Shown: piece by piece, positions 1-8,408 of the stretch
How the letters are laid out: each line of letters opens with the position of its first letter
Position numbering within the stretch: the first letter of the stretch is position 1
Assembly: GCA_963736525.1 (NCBI GenBank)
Contig: CAVTPF010000013.1
Location: 62,001 to 126,000, forward strand
DNA length: 64,000 nt
Reading direction: 5' to 3'
From: Bog-473 sp963736525
GTDB taxonomy: Bacteria; Actinomycetota; Acidimicrobiia; Acidimicrobiales; RAAP-2
Made by a program: the position numbers and the translations under genes
The notes under the pieces: model-generated
Seen by the model: only the letters and a program-made list of their open reading frames with translations
Database searches by the model: none
Told to the model about the DNA's origin: nothing

Positions 1-531
1 CTCATCGGGCTGCGGCTGGTCGGTGAGCACCCCGACCGCTTCGCCCGGGTGGTGGCAGCCAACACGTTCCTGCCCACCGGCGACACCGATCCGGGGGAAG
101 CCTTCTTCGCCTGGCAACGCTTCTCCCAGGAGGTCGACGAGTTCCCCACCGGGGTCATCGTCAAGGGCGGCTGTGCCAAGGGCATGACCGATGACGTGCA
201 GGCGGCCTACGACGCCCCGTTCCCCGACGAGGCCTACAAGGCGGGCGCGCGCCAGTTCCCGATGCTCGTGCCGTCCAGGCCCGACGACCCCGCGCACGAC
301 GCCAACGTGGCCGCCTGGGTGGGCCTCGCCGCCTTCGACCGCCCCTTCCTGTGCGCCTTCAGCGACAGTGACCCCATCACCAAGGGGGCGGACCGCACGC
401 TGAAGGAGAAGATCGCCGGGGCGAAGGGGCAGCCCCACACCACCATCGCCGGGGGCGGGCACTTCCTGCAGGAGGACTGCGGGGAGGAGCTCGCCGCAGT
501 GGTCGTGGACTTCGTCGCCGCGACCCCGTGA
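1..531 (+). CDS. Haloalkane dehalogenase, C-terminal part (left edge truncated)
   Basis: The reading frame is open from the first base, so only the last 176 residues are present. The protein resembles alpha/beta-hydrolase haloalkane dehalogenases, which hydrolyse carbon-halogen bonds to alcohols in the cytoplasm. Visible are the stretch VAANTFLPTGD, typical of subfamily I enzymes, the acid-loop region SDSDPITKG near residue 120, and GGGHFLQED near the end, whose His is the expected catalytic base. The nucleophilic Asp must lie beyond the edge. The stop overlaps the start of the next gene in a GTGA, so the two are probably co-translated; the partner is a flavin monooxygenase, which fits a degradative pair. 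Another alpha/beta-hydrolase activity is possible because the nucleophile elbow cannot be seen. Confidence 0.8.
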   Translation, partial: LIGLRLVGEHPDRFARVVAANTFLPTGDTDPGEAFFAWQRFSQEVDEFPTGVIVKGGCAKGMTDDVQAAYDAPFPDEAYKAGARQFPMLVPSRPDDPAHDANVAAWVGLAAFDRPFLCAFSDSDPITKGADRTLKEKIAGAKGQPHTTIAGGGHFLQEDCGEELAAVVVDFVAATP

Positions 532-1994
532 CCCACCAGCACCGCGTGATCGTGGTCGGCGCCGGCTTCTCCGGCATCGGCATGGCCGCCCGCCTCCGGT
601 CCATGGGCATCGAGGACTTCGTGGTCCTCGAGCGCGGCAACGACCTCGGCGGCACCTGGCGCGACAACTCCTATCCGGGCGCCACCTGCGACGTCCCGTC
701 CAACCTGTACTCCTACTCCTTCGCCCTCAACCCGGACTGGTCCCGCTCGTTCCCCTCCCAGGGCGAGATCTGGGACTACATGCGCGCGTGCGTCGACCGG
801 TTCGGGATCGGCGGGCACCTCCGCTACGGGCGGGCGGTGGCCGAGGCGCGTTGGGACGACACGGCGGAGCGCTGGGCGGTGCGGACGACCGGTGGCGAGG
901 AGTACGGCGCACCCGTGCTGGTGTGGGCCACCGGCCCCCTCAGCGAGCCCTCCGTCCCGGACTTCCCCGGCCTGAGCGAGTTCCGGGGCAAGGTCTTCCA
1001 TTCCGCCCGCTGGGAGCACGGCTACGACCTCAGCGGCAAACGGGTGTGCGTCGTCGGCACCGGAGCCTCGGCCGTCCAGTTCGTGCCCCAGATCGCACCG
1101 GTCGTCGAACATCTCTACGTGCACCAGCGGACGCCGCCCTACGTCGTGCCCCGTCGCGACCGTGCCGTCTCGGGTCCGCGCCGTCTCCTCTACCGCAAGG
1201 TGCCGGCGGCGCAGCGCCTGTCCCGATTGCGGATCTACGCCATCTTCGAGTCGTTGCTCTCCGTCTTCGTCGGCCGCGGCGAGCGCCGGAAGGCAGCGGT
1301 CCGGAAGGCGGCGCTCGACCATCTGCGCCGACAGGTGCCCGACGAGGCCCTGCGCGCCACGCTCACCCCGCACTACGAGCCGGGCTGCAAGCGCCTCCTG
1401 CTCTCCGACGACTACTACCCGTCCCTCACCCGGCCCAACGTGGAGGTGGTGGAGTCAGCGGTCGCCTCCTTCACGGCGCACGAGGTGGTCGGCGAGGACG
1501 GCATCGCCCGGCCGGTCGACGTCGTCATCATGGGCACCGGCTTCGAGGCCGCCGAACCCCCGTACGCCGAGCACATCGTCGGCCGGGACGGCGTGCGGCT
1601 CTCGGAGCTGTGGAAGGAACACGGCGCGCAGGCCTACGCCGGATCGACCGTGGCTGGCTTCCCGAACCTCTTCCTCATGATCGGGCCCAATTCGACCCTG
1701 GCCCACAATTCCATGATCTACATGATCGAGTCGCACATCAATTACGTCGCCAGCGCGCTGGACTTCATGGCGCGGCCAGGGGTGCACGTCGTCGAGGTCA
1801 GGCCCGGGGTGCAGCGGCGCTACAACGAGCGCCTGCAGGCCAAGCTGGAGCACTCGGTCTGGGTCGAGGGCGGGTGCGGCAGCTGGTACCTGGACCACCG
1901 GGGCCGCAACACCACCCTGTGGCCCGACCACACCTGGAAATTCCGCCGGCTGACCCGTCGCTTTCACCCGGGCGAATACACGGTCCGGGCCTAG
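528..1994 (+). CDS. FAD/NADPH flavoprotein monooxygenase, Baeyer-Villiger type
   Basis: A 488-residue class B flavoprotein monooxygenase, expected to insert oxygen into ketones or oxygenate heteroatoms using FAD and NADPH. The FAD Rossmann motif GAGFSGIG is near residues 11-18, followed by GGTWRDNSYPG, a stretch typical of this family. The fingerprint FxGxxxHxxxW is present near residue 150 as FRGKVFHSARW, with E rather than the usual P or D next. A second dinucleotide motif GTGASAVQ follows near residue 178 for NADPH. The GTG start overlaps the stop of the dehalogenase by four bases. Substrate cannot be read from sequence; with a dehalogenase upstream, an alicyclic or steroid-like ketone is a guess. 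Confidence 0.9.
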   Translation: MTHQHRVIVVGAGFSGIGMAARLRSMGIEDFVVLERGNDLGGTWRDNSYPGATCDVPSNLYSYSFALNPDWSRSFPSQGEIWDYMRACVDRFGIGGHLRYGRAVAEARWDDTAERWAVRTTGGEEYGAPVLVWATGPLSEPSVPDFPGLSEFRGKVFHSARWEHGYDLSGKRVCVVGTGASAVQFVPQIAPVVEHLYVHQRTPPYVVPRRDRAVSGPRRLLYRKVPAAQRLSRLRIYAIFESLLSVFVGRGERRKAAVRKAALDHLRRQVPDEALRATLTPHYEPGCKRLLLSDDYYPSLTRPNVEVVESAVASFTAHEVVGEDGIARPVDVVIMGTGFEAAEPPYAEHIVGRDGVRLSELWKEHGAQAYAGSTVAGFPNLFLMIGPNSTLAHNSMIYMIESHINYVASALDFMARPGVHVVEVRPGVQRRYNERLQAKLEHSVWVEGGCGSWYLDHRGRNTTLWPDHTWKFRRLTRRFHPGEYTVRA

Positions 1995-2004
1995 GTTCGC
2001 CGGC

Positions 2005-2466
2005 GTGATCCCATTGGAGCCCGTGGGCGTCGTCGTGGGCGGGCGCAGCGACGCCGTCGACGACGACTGGGGCGCGGTGGAGGCCGTCGTGCGCCTCGAC
2101 GGCGAGCGCTTCGGGCCCGACGCGGTGGCGGGGCTGCACGAGTTCTCGCACCTCGTGGTGGTGTTCCAGTTCCACCTGGTGGACCCCTCGCAGGTGCAGA
2201 CCGGGGCCCGGCGGCCCCGGGGCAACCCCGACTGGCCCGAGGTGGGGATGTTCGCCCAGCGGGCCAAGATGCGGCCCAACCGCCTCGGCGTCTCGACCTG
2301 CGCGCTGGTGCGGGTGGACGGCCTCGACCTGCACGTGCGCGGTCTCGACGCCGTCGACGGGTCGCCGGTCCTCGACGTGAAGCCCTACATGCGCGAGTTC
2401 GAGCCGGCCGACGCCGACGTCCGCCAGCCGGACTGGGCCACCGCGCTGATGCGCGGCTACTACTGA
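2005..2466 (+). CDS. TrmO-family (UPF0066) SAM-dependent methyltransferase
   Basis: A 153-residue protein of the TsaA/TrmO family. TrmO N6-methylates the threonylcarbamoyladenosine at tRNA position 37 using S-adenosylmethionine. Family features visible are the N-terminal strand IPLEPVGVV, the central FxxRAKMRPNRLGVSTC block near residues 83-100, and GLDAVDGSPVLDVKPY near residues 113-128. Length is close to the family's core domain, without the C-terminal extension of the E. coli protein. It starts with GTG ten bases after the monooxygenase stop and may be co-transcribed, although its function is unrelated. Single-domain actinobacterial members are less studied, so the exact substrate is inferred. 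Confidence 0.85.
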   Translation: MIPLEPVGVVVGGRSDAVDDDWGAVEAVVRLDGERFGPDAVAGLHEFSHLVVVFQFHLVDPSQVQTGARRPRGNPDWPEVGMFAQRAKMRPNRLGVSTCALVRVDGLDLHVRGLDAVDGSPVLDVKPYMREFEPADADVRQPDWATALMRGYY

Positions 2467-2485
2467 GCAGGCAGACTCAGGGTCC

Positions 2486-2887
2486 ATGCGGACGACCGAG
2501 CTCGATGTCGACACGTCCAGGGAGCGAATCGTCGACCTCACCGGCGAGCTGGATCGGTTCTGCGCCGGCCTCGGCGATGGTCTGGTCAGTGCGTTCGTTC
2601 CCCACGCGACGGCCGGTCTCGCCCTCATGGAGGTGGGCTCGGGTTCCGAGTCCGACCTGCTGGCGGCGCTCGAGCGCCTCCTGCCGCACCAGCGCGGCTA
2701 CCGGCACGCGCATGGATCGCCCGGTCATGGTGCCGATCACCTGCTGCCCGTCCTGGTCAGCCCGTCGGTCACCATGCCGGTCCTCGACGGTCGTGTGGCA
2801 CTGGGCACATGGCAGTCCCTCGTCCTGGTGGATCTCAACGTCGACAACCCGCGGCGCCACGTGCGCCTCAGCTTCGTGCCGGCCTGA
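2486..2887 (+). CDS. YjbQ-family protein (UPF0047)
   Basis: A 133-residue YjbQ/UPF0047 protein, a widespread single-domain family whose members form trimers and show weak thiamine-phosphate synthase activity in E. coli; the true role is unsettled. Visible family motifs are PHATAGLALME near residues 40-50, HAHGSPGHGADHLLP near residues 74-88, and GTWQSLVLVDL near residues 108-118, which carry the conserved His residues and the LGTWQ turn. It follows the TrmO-like gene after 19 bases and ends 23 bases from the convergent thioredoxin-fold gene. No intrinsic terminator is evident in that short gap. Confidence 0.88.
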   Translation: MRTTELDVDTSRERIVDLTGELDRFCAGLGDGLVSAFVPHATAGLALMEVGSGSESDLLAALERLLPHQRGYRHAHGSPGHGADHLLPVLVSPSVTMPVLDGRVALGTWQSLVLVDLNVDNPRRHVRLSFVPA

Positions 2888-2910
2888 CCCGGCGGCCCCC
2901 TCCCGGCGTG

Positions 2911-3534
2911 TCAGTCGAAGCTGGGCCGCCGGTCCCGGGTGCGCTTGAGCTCGAAGAAGCCCTCCGTCCCGGTGCACAGCAGCACACCGTCCCACAGCCG
3001 GCCGGCCGCCTCGCCCCGGGGGGCGGGGGTGACGACGGGGCCGAAGATGGCCCTCCCGTTGTAGTGGATCACCGGTGTGCCCACGTCGTCCCCGACGGGT
3101 TCCATCCCGGCGTGGTGTGACGCCGCCAACGCCTCGTCGTACTCCGTCGACCGCGCGGCGCCGGCCAGCGACGCCGGGAGCCCCGCTTCGGCCAGCGCCT
3201 CTGCGATGAGGGCCTCGGCCTCACCCTCGCCCTCCTGGCGGCCCCGCTGCTGGAGGTGGATGCGGGTGCCGAGCGCGGTGTAGAGCGGCAGCAGGATGGC
3301 GCGGCCCCGTATCTGCTCGGCCGCGATGCAGACCCGGACCGGGCCCTTGGCCCGTTCCATGCGCGCCTTGTACTCCTCGGACAGCTCGTCGCGCCCCGCG
3401 TTGAGGATGGCGAGCGACATGACGTGCCACTCGGTGTGGATGTCGCGCACCTGCTCGACCTCGAGCATCCAGCGCGAGGTGATCCAGGCCCAGGGGCACA
3501 GCGGATCGAACCAGAAGTCGGCCGTGTCCGTCAC
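2911..3534 (-). CDS. DsbA-fold protein of the mycothiol-dependent Rv2466c family
   Basis: A 207-residue thioredoxin-fold protein close to mycobacterial Rv2466c, a mycothiol-dependent reductase that activates nitro prodrugs. The N-terminal strand FWFDPLCPWAW matches the family, but the second Cys of the CPWC motif is Ala here, so this would be a monothiol enzyme. Near residues 155-170 the GDDVGTPVIHYNGRAIFGPV segment carries the cis-Pro loop. I chose the GTG at 3534 because it overlaps the stop of the upstream SDR in a GTGA; the longer open frame upstream is a shadow of that SDR. Mycothiol use is inferred from family and lineage. Confidence 0.85.
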   Translation of the reverse strand: MTDTADFWFDPLCPWAWITSRWMLEVEQVRDIHTEWHVMSLAILNAGRDELSEEYKARMERAKGPVRVCIAAEQIRGRAILLPLYTALGTRIHLQQRGRQEGEGEAEALIAEALAEAGLPASLAGAARSTEYDEALAASHHAGMEPVGDDVGTPVIHYNGRAIFGPVVTPAPRGEAAGRLWDGVLLCTGTEGFFELKRTRDRRPSFD

Positions 3535-4292
3535 GGGATGCCGCCGTCGACGCGCAGGATGGCACCGGTCGTGTACGACGAGGCGTCGGTCGCGAAGTAC
3601 AGGGCGGCGCCCACGATCTCTTCCGGCTCCCCGGCTCGCCGCAGCGCATGGTGCGGCATGCCCTGCTCGCGGACCGAGGGACCCCAGGCCTTGGAGATGT
3701 CGGTGAGGAACGGCCCCGCCATGATGCAGTTGACCCGCACCGTGGGGCCGAACGCCTTGGCGAAGCCCTCGGTCAGCGTGTTCAGGCCCGCCTTGGCCGC
3801 GTCGTAGGGCAGCATCGTGGGGCCGGGACGAATGGCGCCGGTGCTCGAGACATTGATGATGGATCCACCATATGGGCCGTTCGCCATCCTCGTGCCCACC
3901 AGGGCCGTGAGGCGGAACGGCCCTTTCAGGTTGACGCCGAGGACCTTGTCCCACAGCTCCTCGCTCACCGACGTCAGATCCGGATAGAGCGGCGACATGC
4001 CGGCGTTGTTCACCAGCACGTCGACGCGGCCGAAGGCGGCGTAGGCCTCCTCGACCAGGCGGTCGATCTCGTCCCAGTGGCCCACGTGGCAGGCCACGGG
4101 CAGGGCCCGCCGGCCCCTGGCCTCGACCTCGGTCGCCACCTCCTTGCACGAGTCGATCTTGCGGCTGGCGACGACGACGTCCGCGCCAGCGTCGGCGAAC
4201 GCGAGCACCATGGCCCGCCCCAGCCCGCGGCTCCCGCCGGTGACGAGGGCGACCTTGCCCTCGAGCGTCCCCGTGCTCTTGTCCTCCGTCAT
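3531..4292 (-). CDS. Short-chain dehydrogenase/reductase
   Basis: A 253-residue classical SDR that oxidises or reduces a hydroxyl/keto group with NAD(P). Visible are the cofactor motif TGGSRGLG near residues 18-25, NNAG near residue 92, the catalytic Ser in SSTGA near residue 146, and the YDAAK active-site Tyr/Lys near residues 162-166. A C-terminal GAILRVDGG closes the fold, as is usual. It starts with ATG at 4292 and is coupled at its end to the Rv2466c-like gene by a GTGA overlap, so the two probably share a transcript. The substrate is unknown. Confidence 0.92.
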   Translation of the reverse strand: MTEDKSTGTLEGKVALVTGGSRGLGRAMVLAFADAGADVVVASRKIDSCKEVATEVEARGRRALPVACHVGHWDEIDRLVEEAYAAFGRVDVLVNNAGMSPLYPDLTSVSEELWDKVLGVNLKGPFRLTALVGTRMANGPYGGSIINVSSTGAIRPGPTMLPYDAAKAGLNTLTEGFAKAFGPTVRVNCIMAGPFLTDISKAWGPSVREQGMPHHALRRAGEPEEIVGAALYFATDASSYTTGAILRVDGGIP

Positions 4293-4326
4293 GGCTCTCC
4301 CCGTCGCATGCTCGGGAACGTAGCGC

Positions 4327-5682
4327 CTAGGTCAGCAGCGCGGCGACCGCGTGCGTGACGGCCTTCGCCATCGGGAGGTGGAGCGACTCGTTGGGACCGT
4401 GCGCGTTCGAGTGCGGCCCGAGGACCCCGGTGGCGACGAACTGCGTGCCGGGGAATCCCTTCTGCAGGTCGGCCAGGAAGGGGATCGATCCGCCCTCGCC
4501 GACGAAGCCGGGCTCGCGCCCGAAGCGCGCCCGCGAGACGGCCGAGAGGGTGGCGGCCACGTCGGGCTCCAGCGGCGGGGCGATCCACCCCTGGGCGGCC
4601 GCCTCCATGTCGATGGTGATGTGCGCCCCCTCGTCGGTGCGGATGGCCGAGATGAGGGCGTCGGTCGCCACCTCGGCGTCGACGTCGGGCGGCAGGCGCA
4701 GCGAGAACTTCAGCGTCGTCGACGGGCGCAGCACGTTGCCGCCGTCGCGGGGCAGGGGCAGACCGTCGGCGCCCGTGACCTCCAGCGCGGCCCCCCAGGT
4801 GCGGGCGATGAGGCGGTCGACCGGGTCGGGGGTCAGCAGGTGCAGCCCGTCGACGACCGGCGCGGCACTGTCGGGGAACTCCGCCGCCAACGTCTCGATG
4901 TTGGCCCGGTGCGCTGCGGGGATGCCCGCCCCCTGGAGCTCGGGCAGGAGGATGCGGCCGGTCGCCTCGTCCTCGATGCCCGAGAGGATGCGACGCAGGA
5001 TCCGGAACGACGACGGAACGACGCCGCCGCCCTGGCCGCTGTGGATGCCCTCGGTGAGCACGTCGACCCTCACGGTCGCCACCAGGTTCCCTCGCAGCGA
5101 GCTCGTGAGCCACAGCCGGTCGTAGCTCAGCCCGCCGGAGTCGAGGCAGATCACCAGGCGCGGCGTGCCGATGCGCTCCTTGAGGTTCGCCAGGTGAGCG
5201 AGCAGGTCGGGGCTGCCGCTCTCCTCGCTGGCCTCGATCAGGATGAGCACGCGGCCGCGACCGCCGCCCGCCGCCAGCAGACCCGTCACGGCGGCGAACG
5301 TCGAGTAGCCGTCGTCGGCGGTGCCCCGGCCGTAGAAGAGATCGCCGTCGCGCACGGGCTCCCAGGGGCCGAGGCCGCTGCGCCACTCGCCGAGCGGCGG
5401 CTGCTTGTCCATGTGGCCGTAGAGGACGATGGGATCGCCCGATCCGCCGTTGTCGATCAGGAGGACCGGGGTGCGCCCGGGCAGCTCGACGATCTCGGCC
5501 TCGAGGGCGGCATCCTGGTCGTGCACCCAGTCGCGCAGGAGCTCGGCGGCCGCGGCGACGGCGCCCCGCTCGGCCCAGTCGGGGTCGAAGGCGGGGGAGA
5601 GGCATGGGATGCGGGTGTACTCGCTGAGGGCGGGGAGGATGCGCTGCTCCCACGCGGCGTCGATGTCGACCGCGGAGGTCAC
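4327..5682 (-). CDS. M20-family metallopeptidase (dipeptidase-like)
   Basis: A 451-residue M20/M28-type zinc peptidase of the dipeptidase/carboxypeptidase group. The first metal motif is YGHMDKQP near residue 88, a second is GRGTADDGYS near residues 118-127, and EASEESGS near residue 158 supplies the catalytic Glu and metal ligand. GGNVLRPSTTLKFSLRLPP near residue 310 lies in the lid domain, and HGPNES near the end contains the last metal ligand. I chose GTG at 5682, which overlaps the upstream SRPBCC stop by four bases; the frame extends further upstream, but that stretch lies inside the SRPBCC gene. Cytoplasmic, no signal peptide. Confidence 0.9.
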   Translation of the reverse strand: MTSAVDIDAAWEQRILPALSEYTRIPCLSPAFDPDWAERGAVAAAAELLRDWVHDQDAALEAEIVELPGRTPVLLIDNGGSGDPIVLYGHMDKQPPLGEWRSGLGPWEPVRDGDLFYGRGTADDGYSTFAAVTGLLAAGGGRGRVLILIEASEESGSPDLLAHLANLKERIGTPRLVICLDSGGLSYDRLWLTSSLRGNLVATVRVDVLTEGIHSGQGGGVVPSSFRILRRILSGIEDEATGRILLPELQGAGIPAAHRANIETLAAEFPDSAAPVVDGLHLLTPDPVDRLIARTWGAALEVTGADGLPLPRDGGNVLRPSTTLKFSLRLPPDVDAEVATDALISAIRTDEGAHITIDMEAAAQGWIAPPLEPDVAATLSAVSRARFGREPGFVGEGGSIPFLADLQKGFPGTQFVATGVLGPHSNAHGPNESLHLPMAKAVTHAVAALLT

Positions 5683-6155
5683 GACTCGGTGATCTCGGCC
5701 AGGCGATCGAGGGTCTTCGACATGGATGCGGCCGTCTGCTGGCACACCTTCCCGTGCCTCAGGAAGAAGGCCTGCTTGTCCTCGGAGATGTCCCACGACT
5801 CGGTGACCTTGGTGCCCCCCTCGACCTCCTCCAGCTGGTAGCGCCAGATGCGGCCGCCGATGAAGCGGCCGAGCGGGCCCGAGAGCACGGTCTGCCAGGC
5901 GATGCGGCGGTCCTGTTCGAACTCAATCACGGTGTTCGACATCGTGTAGGGCACGCCCATCTTCATGGACATCCCGAACGTCGATCCCAGTGTCAGGTGC
6001 TCCGGTGCGCCCGGCTTTGGCTTGACCAGGGCGCCGGAGCCGTCGATCTCGGGGTGGCGGGACGCGTCGGCGACGACGGCGAAGATGGACGCAGCGGGTG
6101 CCTCGATCGTCCGATCGACGCTGACGACGTTGCGCCCTGCCATGTGCTCCGCCAT
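5679..6155 (-). CDS. SRPBCC (START-like) family protein
   Basis: A 158-residue START/Bet v1-like protein with a single hydrophobic-ligand-binding fold. Typical features are the opening strand VSVDRTIEAPAASIFAVV, the following DASRHPEIDGSG helix, and the C-terminal long helix that ends LDRLAEITES. Similar actinobacterial proteins annotated as polyketide cyclase/dehydrase-like are mostly uncharacterised. It is translationally coupled (GTGA) to the M20 peptidase. ATG at 6155 was chosen; an in-frame ATG at 6143 is an alternative. No enzymatic residues can be assigned. Confidence 0.85.
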   Translation of the reverse strand: MAEHMAGRNVVSVDRTIEAPAASIFAVVADASRHPEIDGSGALVKPKPGAPEHLTLGSTFGMSMKMGVPYTMSNTVIEFEQDRRIAWQTVLSGPLGRFIGGRIWRYQLEEVEGGTKVTESWDISEDKQAFFLRHGKVCQQTAASMSKTLDRLAEITES

Positions 6156-6193
6156 GGTGCGACCTCCGGTTCCTCTGGCTCCGGGCGCCGAGA

Positions 6194-6550
6194 CTAGAGG
6201 GCGTGGGCCACGAGGTCGCCCAGCTGCACCCACTCGAGCGTCGCCGCATGCGTCGCGGCCAGGACGACCGGGGGCGCCACCCCGGCCTCCAGCGCCTCCT
6301 GCCAGCGCGGGGCACACAGGCACCACTGATCGCCGGGTTGCAGCCCGACGAACCCGAACTCGGGGTGCGGCGTCGACAAGTCGTTGCCGACCGATGCGGA
6401 GAAGGCCAAGAATTCCGCTGTGACCCGGGTGCAGACCGTGTGCACGCCCACGTCCTCGGCGCCGGTGTTGCAGCAGCCGTCGCGGTAGAAGCCCGTGAGC
6501 GGATCGTGATTGCAGGGCTCGAGATCTTCGCCGAGGACGTTCTGGGCCAT
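6194..6550 (-). CDS. DUF2237 family protein
   Basis: A 118-residue protein matching the DUF2237 family, small Cys-rich cytoplasmic proteins of unknown function. Conserved blocks seen are NVLGEDLEPCN at the N-terminus, GFYRDGCCNTGAEDVGVHTVC near residues 20-40 with paired cysteines, an internal TAEFLAFSASVGNDLSTP, and GDQWCLCAPRW near residue 77. The cysteine pattern suggests metal or redox chemistry, which is not established. It sits between a nitroreductase and the SRPBCC gene on the same strand. ATG at 6550 gives a protein of normal family length; a GTG a few codons upstream is possible. Confidence 0.85.
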   Translation of the reverse strand: MAQNVLGEDLEPCNHDPLTGFYRDGCCNTGAEDVGVHTVCTRVTAEFLAFSASVGNDLSTPHPEFGFVGLQPGDQWCLCAPRWQEALEAGVAPPVVLAATHAATLEWVQLGDLVAHAL

Positions 6551-6591
6551 GGCCCATTTCAGCACGGCGCCGGCACCGGCTCGGGGCAGGG

Positions 6592-7302
6592 TCAGGCCGA
6601 GGCGGCCTCGGTGCCGCCGAACGGGCTGCCCCCGTAGCGGTCGACCCAGGTGAAAGAGGCGACGTCCGCCCGCTTCAAGCGGTGTGGGGTCCGCACCGGG
6701 CGCCCGAGCACCACCAAGGAGGCCACTGCCACGGTGTCGGGGATGCCGAAGAGCGCGCGCACCTCCGGCTCGCGCCGCACGGTCATCGTGGTCATGACAC
6801 CGGCGAGACCCTCGGCCCGGGCGGCGAGCAGCAGGCTCCACACGAAGGGGTAGACGGAGGCGCCTCCGGCCAGCGTGTAGCGCGGCAGGTCGCGGTCCAC
6901 CGCGGCGAGTGCCGCCAGGTCGACGAGCACGAGGAGGAGCGCGGGGGCGGTGTCGAGGGTCTCGGCGAAGCCGGGAGCGGCGCCCCCCGCCTCGGCGAAC
7001 GCGGGGGCGGTGGCGATGGCCGCGGCCTCCGCCGCCCGGTCGGTCAGCGGTGCCCAGGGTACGAGGCCGGCCGAGACCAGGGCGAGGTACTCGTACCACC
7101 CGGACAGGTACAGGTCACGCAGCGCGCGACGGGCGGACGGGTCCTTGACCACGATGACCCGCCATCCCTGGCGGTTGCCACCGCTCGGGGCGAAGCGGGC
7201 CGTGTCGAGGAGGCGTCCGAGAACGTCGTCGGCCACCGGCTCCGGGTGGAACTCCCGTACGGCCCCGGTGCTCCGCAGCGTGTCGACGAGGTCGAGGTCC
7301 AC
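6592..7302 (-). CDS. Nitroreductase family protein
   Basis: A 236-residue FMN-dependent nitroreductase-fold protein. The N-terminal segment RSTGAVREFHPEPV holds the FMN-contacting Arg pair region, followed by ARFAPSGGNRQGWRVIVV near residues 35-52, the hallmark of this superfamily. The C-terminal MTMTVRREPEVRALFGIPD and VVLGRPVR segments complete the FMN site. It starts with GTG at 7302, divergent from a nitronate monooxygenase across a 38-base gap, so both nitro-active flavoenzymes probably share a compact control region. Substrate unknown; related enzymes include BluB-like and dehalogenating members, but the motifs do not favour either. Confidence 0.88.
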   Translation of the reverse strand: MDLDLVDTLRSTGAVREFHPEPVADDVLGRLLDTARFAPSGGNRQGWRVIVVKDPSARRALRDLYLSGWYEYLALVSAGLVPWAPLTDRAAEAAAIATAPAFAEAGGAAPGFAETLDTAPALLLVLVDLAALAAVDRDLPRYTLAGGASVYPFVWSLLLAARAEGLAGVMTTMTVRREPEVRALFGIPDTVAVASLVVLGRPVRTPHRLKRADVASFTWVDRYGGSPFGGTEAASA

Positions 7303-7340
7303 GAGTTGCCCACCGTAGCGGGCGCTGCTACGTGTGGGGT

Positions 7341-8408
7341 ATGACGACGGCCGGGCGCACGCGCCCCTCCGGAAGTGGTCGGACGGCGGTGCGGGACCTG
7401 TCCCGGTTCCCTCTGGTCGTGGCGCCCATGGCGGGTGGCCCCACCACGGTCGAGCTCGTCGTGGCCGCTGCCGAGGCGGGCGCGTGCGGGTTTCTGGCCG
7501 GCGGGTACAAGACGGCGGCCGCAGTGGCGGACGACATGGCAGCGGTCCGGGCCGCCGGCATGGACTCGTTCGGCGTCAACGTCTTCGTGCCGGGGCGTCC
7601 CACGACCGAACCCGACCGCCTCGCCGGCTACGTCGCCTCGCTGGGGGCGGACGCAGCTGCGCTGGGAGTGACGTTGGGCTCTCCGACCTGGGACGACGAC
7701 GACTACGAGGGAAAGCTCCAAGTGTTGCTGGACGCGCCACCCGCCGCGGTGAGCTTCGCCTTCGGGGTCCCGACTGCCGAGGTCGTCGAGGCGCTGCAGG
7801 CGGCCGGGTCGCTGGTCCTCCTCACGGTCACGACGCCCGAGGAGGCGACGCGGGCGCTGCGGGTGGGGCCCGATGCGCTCTGTCTCCAAGGCGCAGAGGC
7901 GGGCGCCCATCGCGGCAGCCTGGCCAACGACGACCGTGCCGACCAGGACCGGCCCGTCCGCGCCCTGTTGGCCGCGGTCCGACGGCGCACCCGGCTGCCC
8001 CTGGTCGCCGCGGGCGGGGTGGGCGGGCCCGACGACGTGGCCGATCTGTTGGCCTGCGGCGCCGTCCTGGTGCAGGCGGGCACGGCGTTCCTGCGCTGTC
8101 CCGAGAGCGGCGCGCCGCCGATTGTGAAAGACGCACTGGCCGACCCGGCCTTCCGGGAGACCGCGGTGACGCGGGCCTTCAGCGGACGCCGGGCCCGGGC
8201 GCTCGTCAACGCGATGGTGCGGACCCACACGGACGCGCCCGCTGCCTACCCCGAGATCAACAACGTCACCCGCCCGCTCCGGGCGGCGGCGGCGCGGGCG
8301 GGTGACGCCCAGCACGTGAGCCTCTTTGCCGGGATGGGGTTCCGCCGCGCCCAGGCCCGTCCGGCCGCCGAGGTGGTGGAGCGGCTGGTGTCAGGGTGGC
8401 GCCGGTGA
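7341..8408 (+). CDS. Nitronate monooxygenase / NAD(P)H flavin oxidoreductase
   Basis: A 355-residue TIM-barrel FMN protein of the nitronate monooxygenase (2-nitropropane dioxygenase) family, which oxidises alkyl nitronates or reduces quinones. The N-terminal FPLVVAPMAGGPTT, the ACGFLAGGY strand, QGAEAGAHRGS near residue 185 and LVAAGGVGGPDDV near residue 220 are the FMN-phosphate and catalytic-loop regions. The ATG at 7341 is preferred to a GTG three codons earlier. Its stop overlaps the start of the downstream small gene in a GTGA, which suggests co-translation. A second, more distant member of the family is at 33339-34304. Confidence 0.9.
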   Translation: MTTAGRTRPSGSGRTAVRDLSRFPLVVAPMAGGPTTVELVVAAAEAGACGFLAGGYKTAAAVADDMAAVRAAGMDSFGVNVFVPGRPTTEPDRLAGYVASLGADAAALGVTLGSPTWDDDDYEGKLQVLLDAPPAAVSFAFGVPTAEVVEALQAAGSLVLLTVTTPEEATRALRVGPDALCLQGAEAGAHRGSLANDDRADQDRPVRALLAAVRRRTRLPLVAAGGVGGPDDVADLLACGAVLVQAGTAFLRCPESGAPPIVKDALADPAFRETAVTRAFSGRRARALVNAMVRTHTDAPAAYPEINNVTRPLRAAAARAGDAQHVSLFAGMGFRRAQARPAAEVVERLVSGWRR

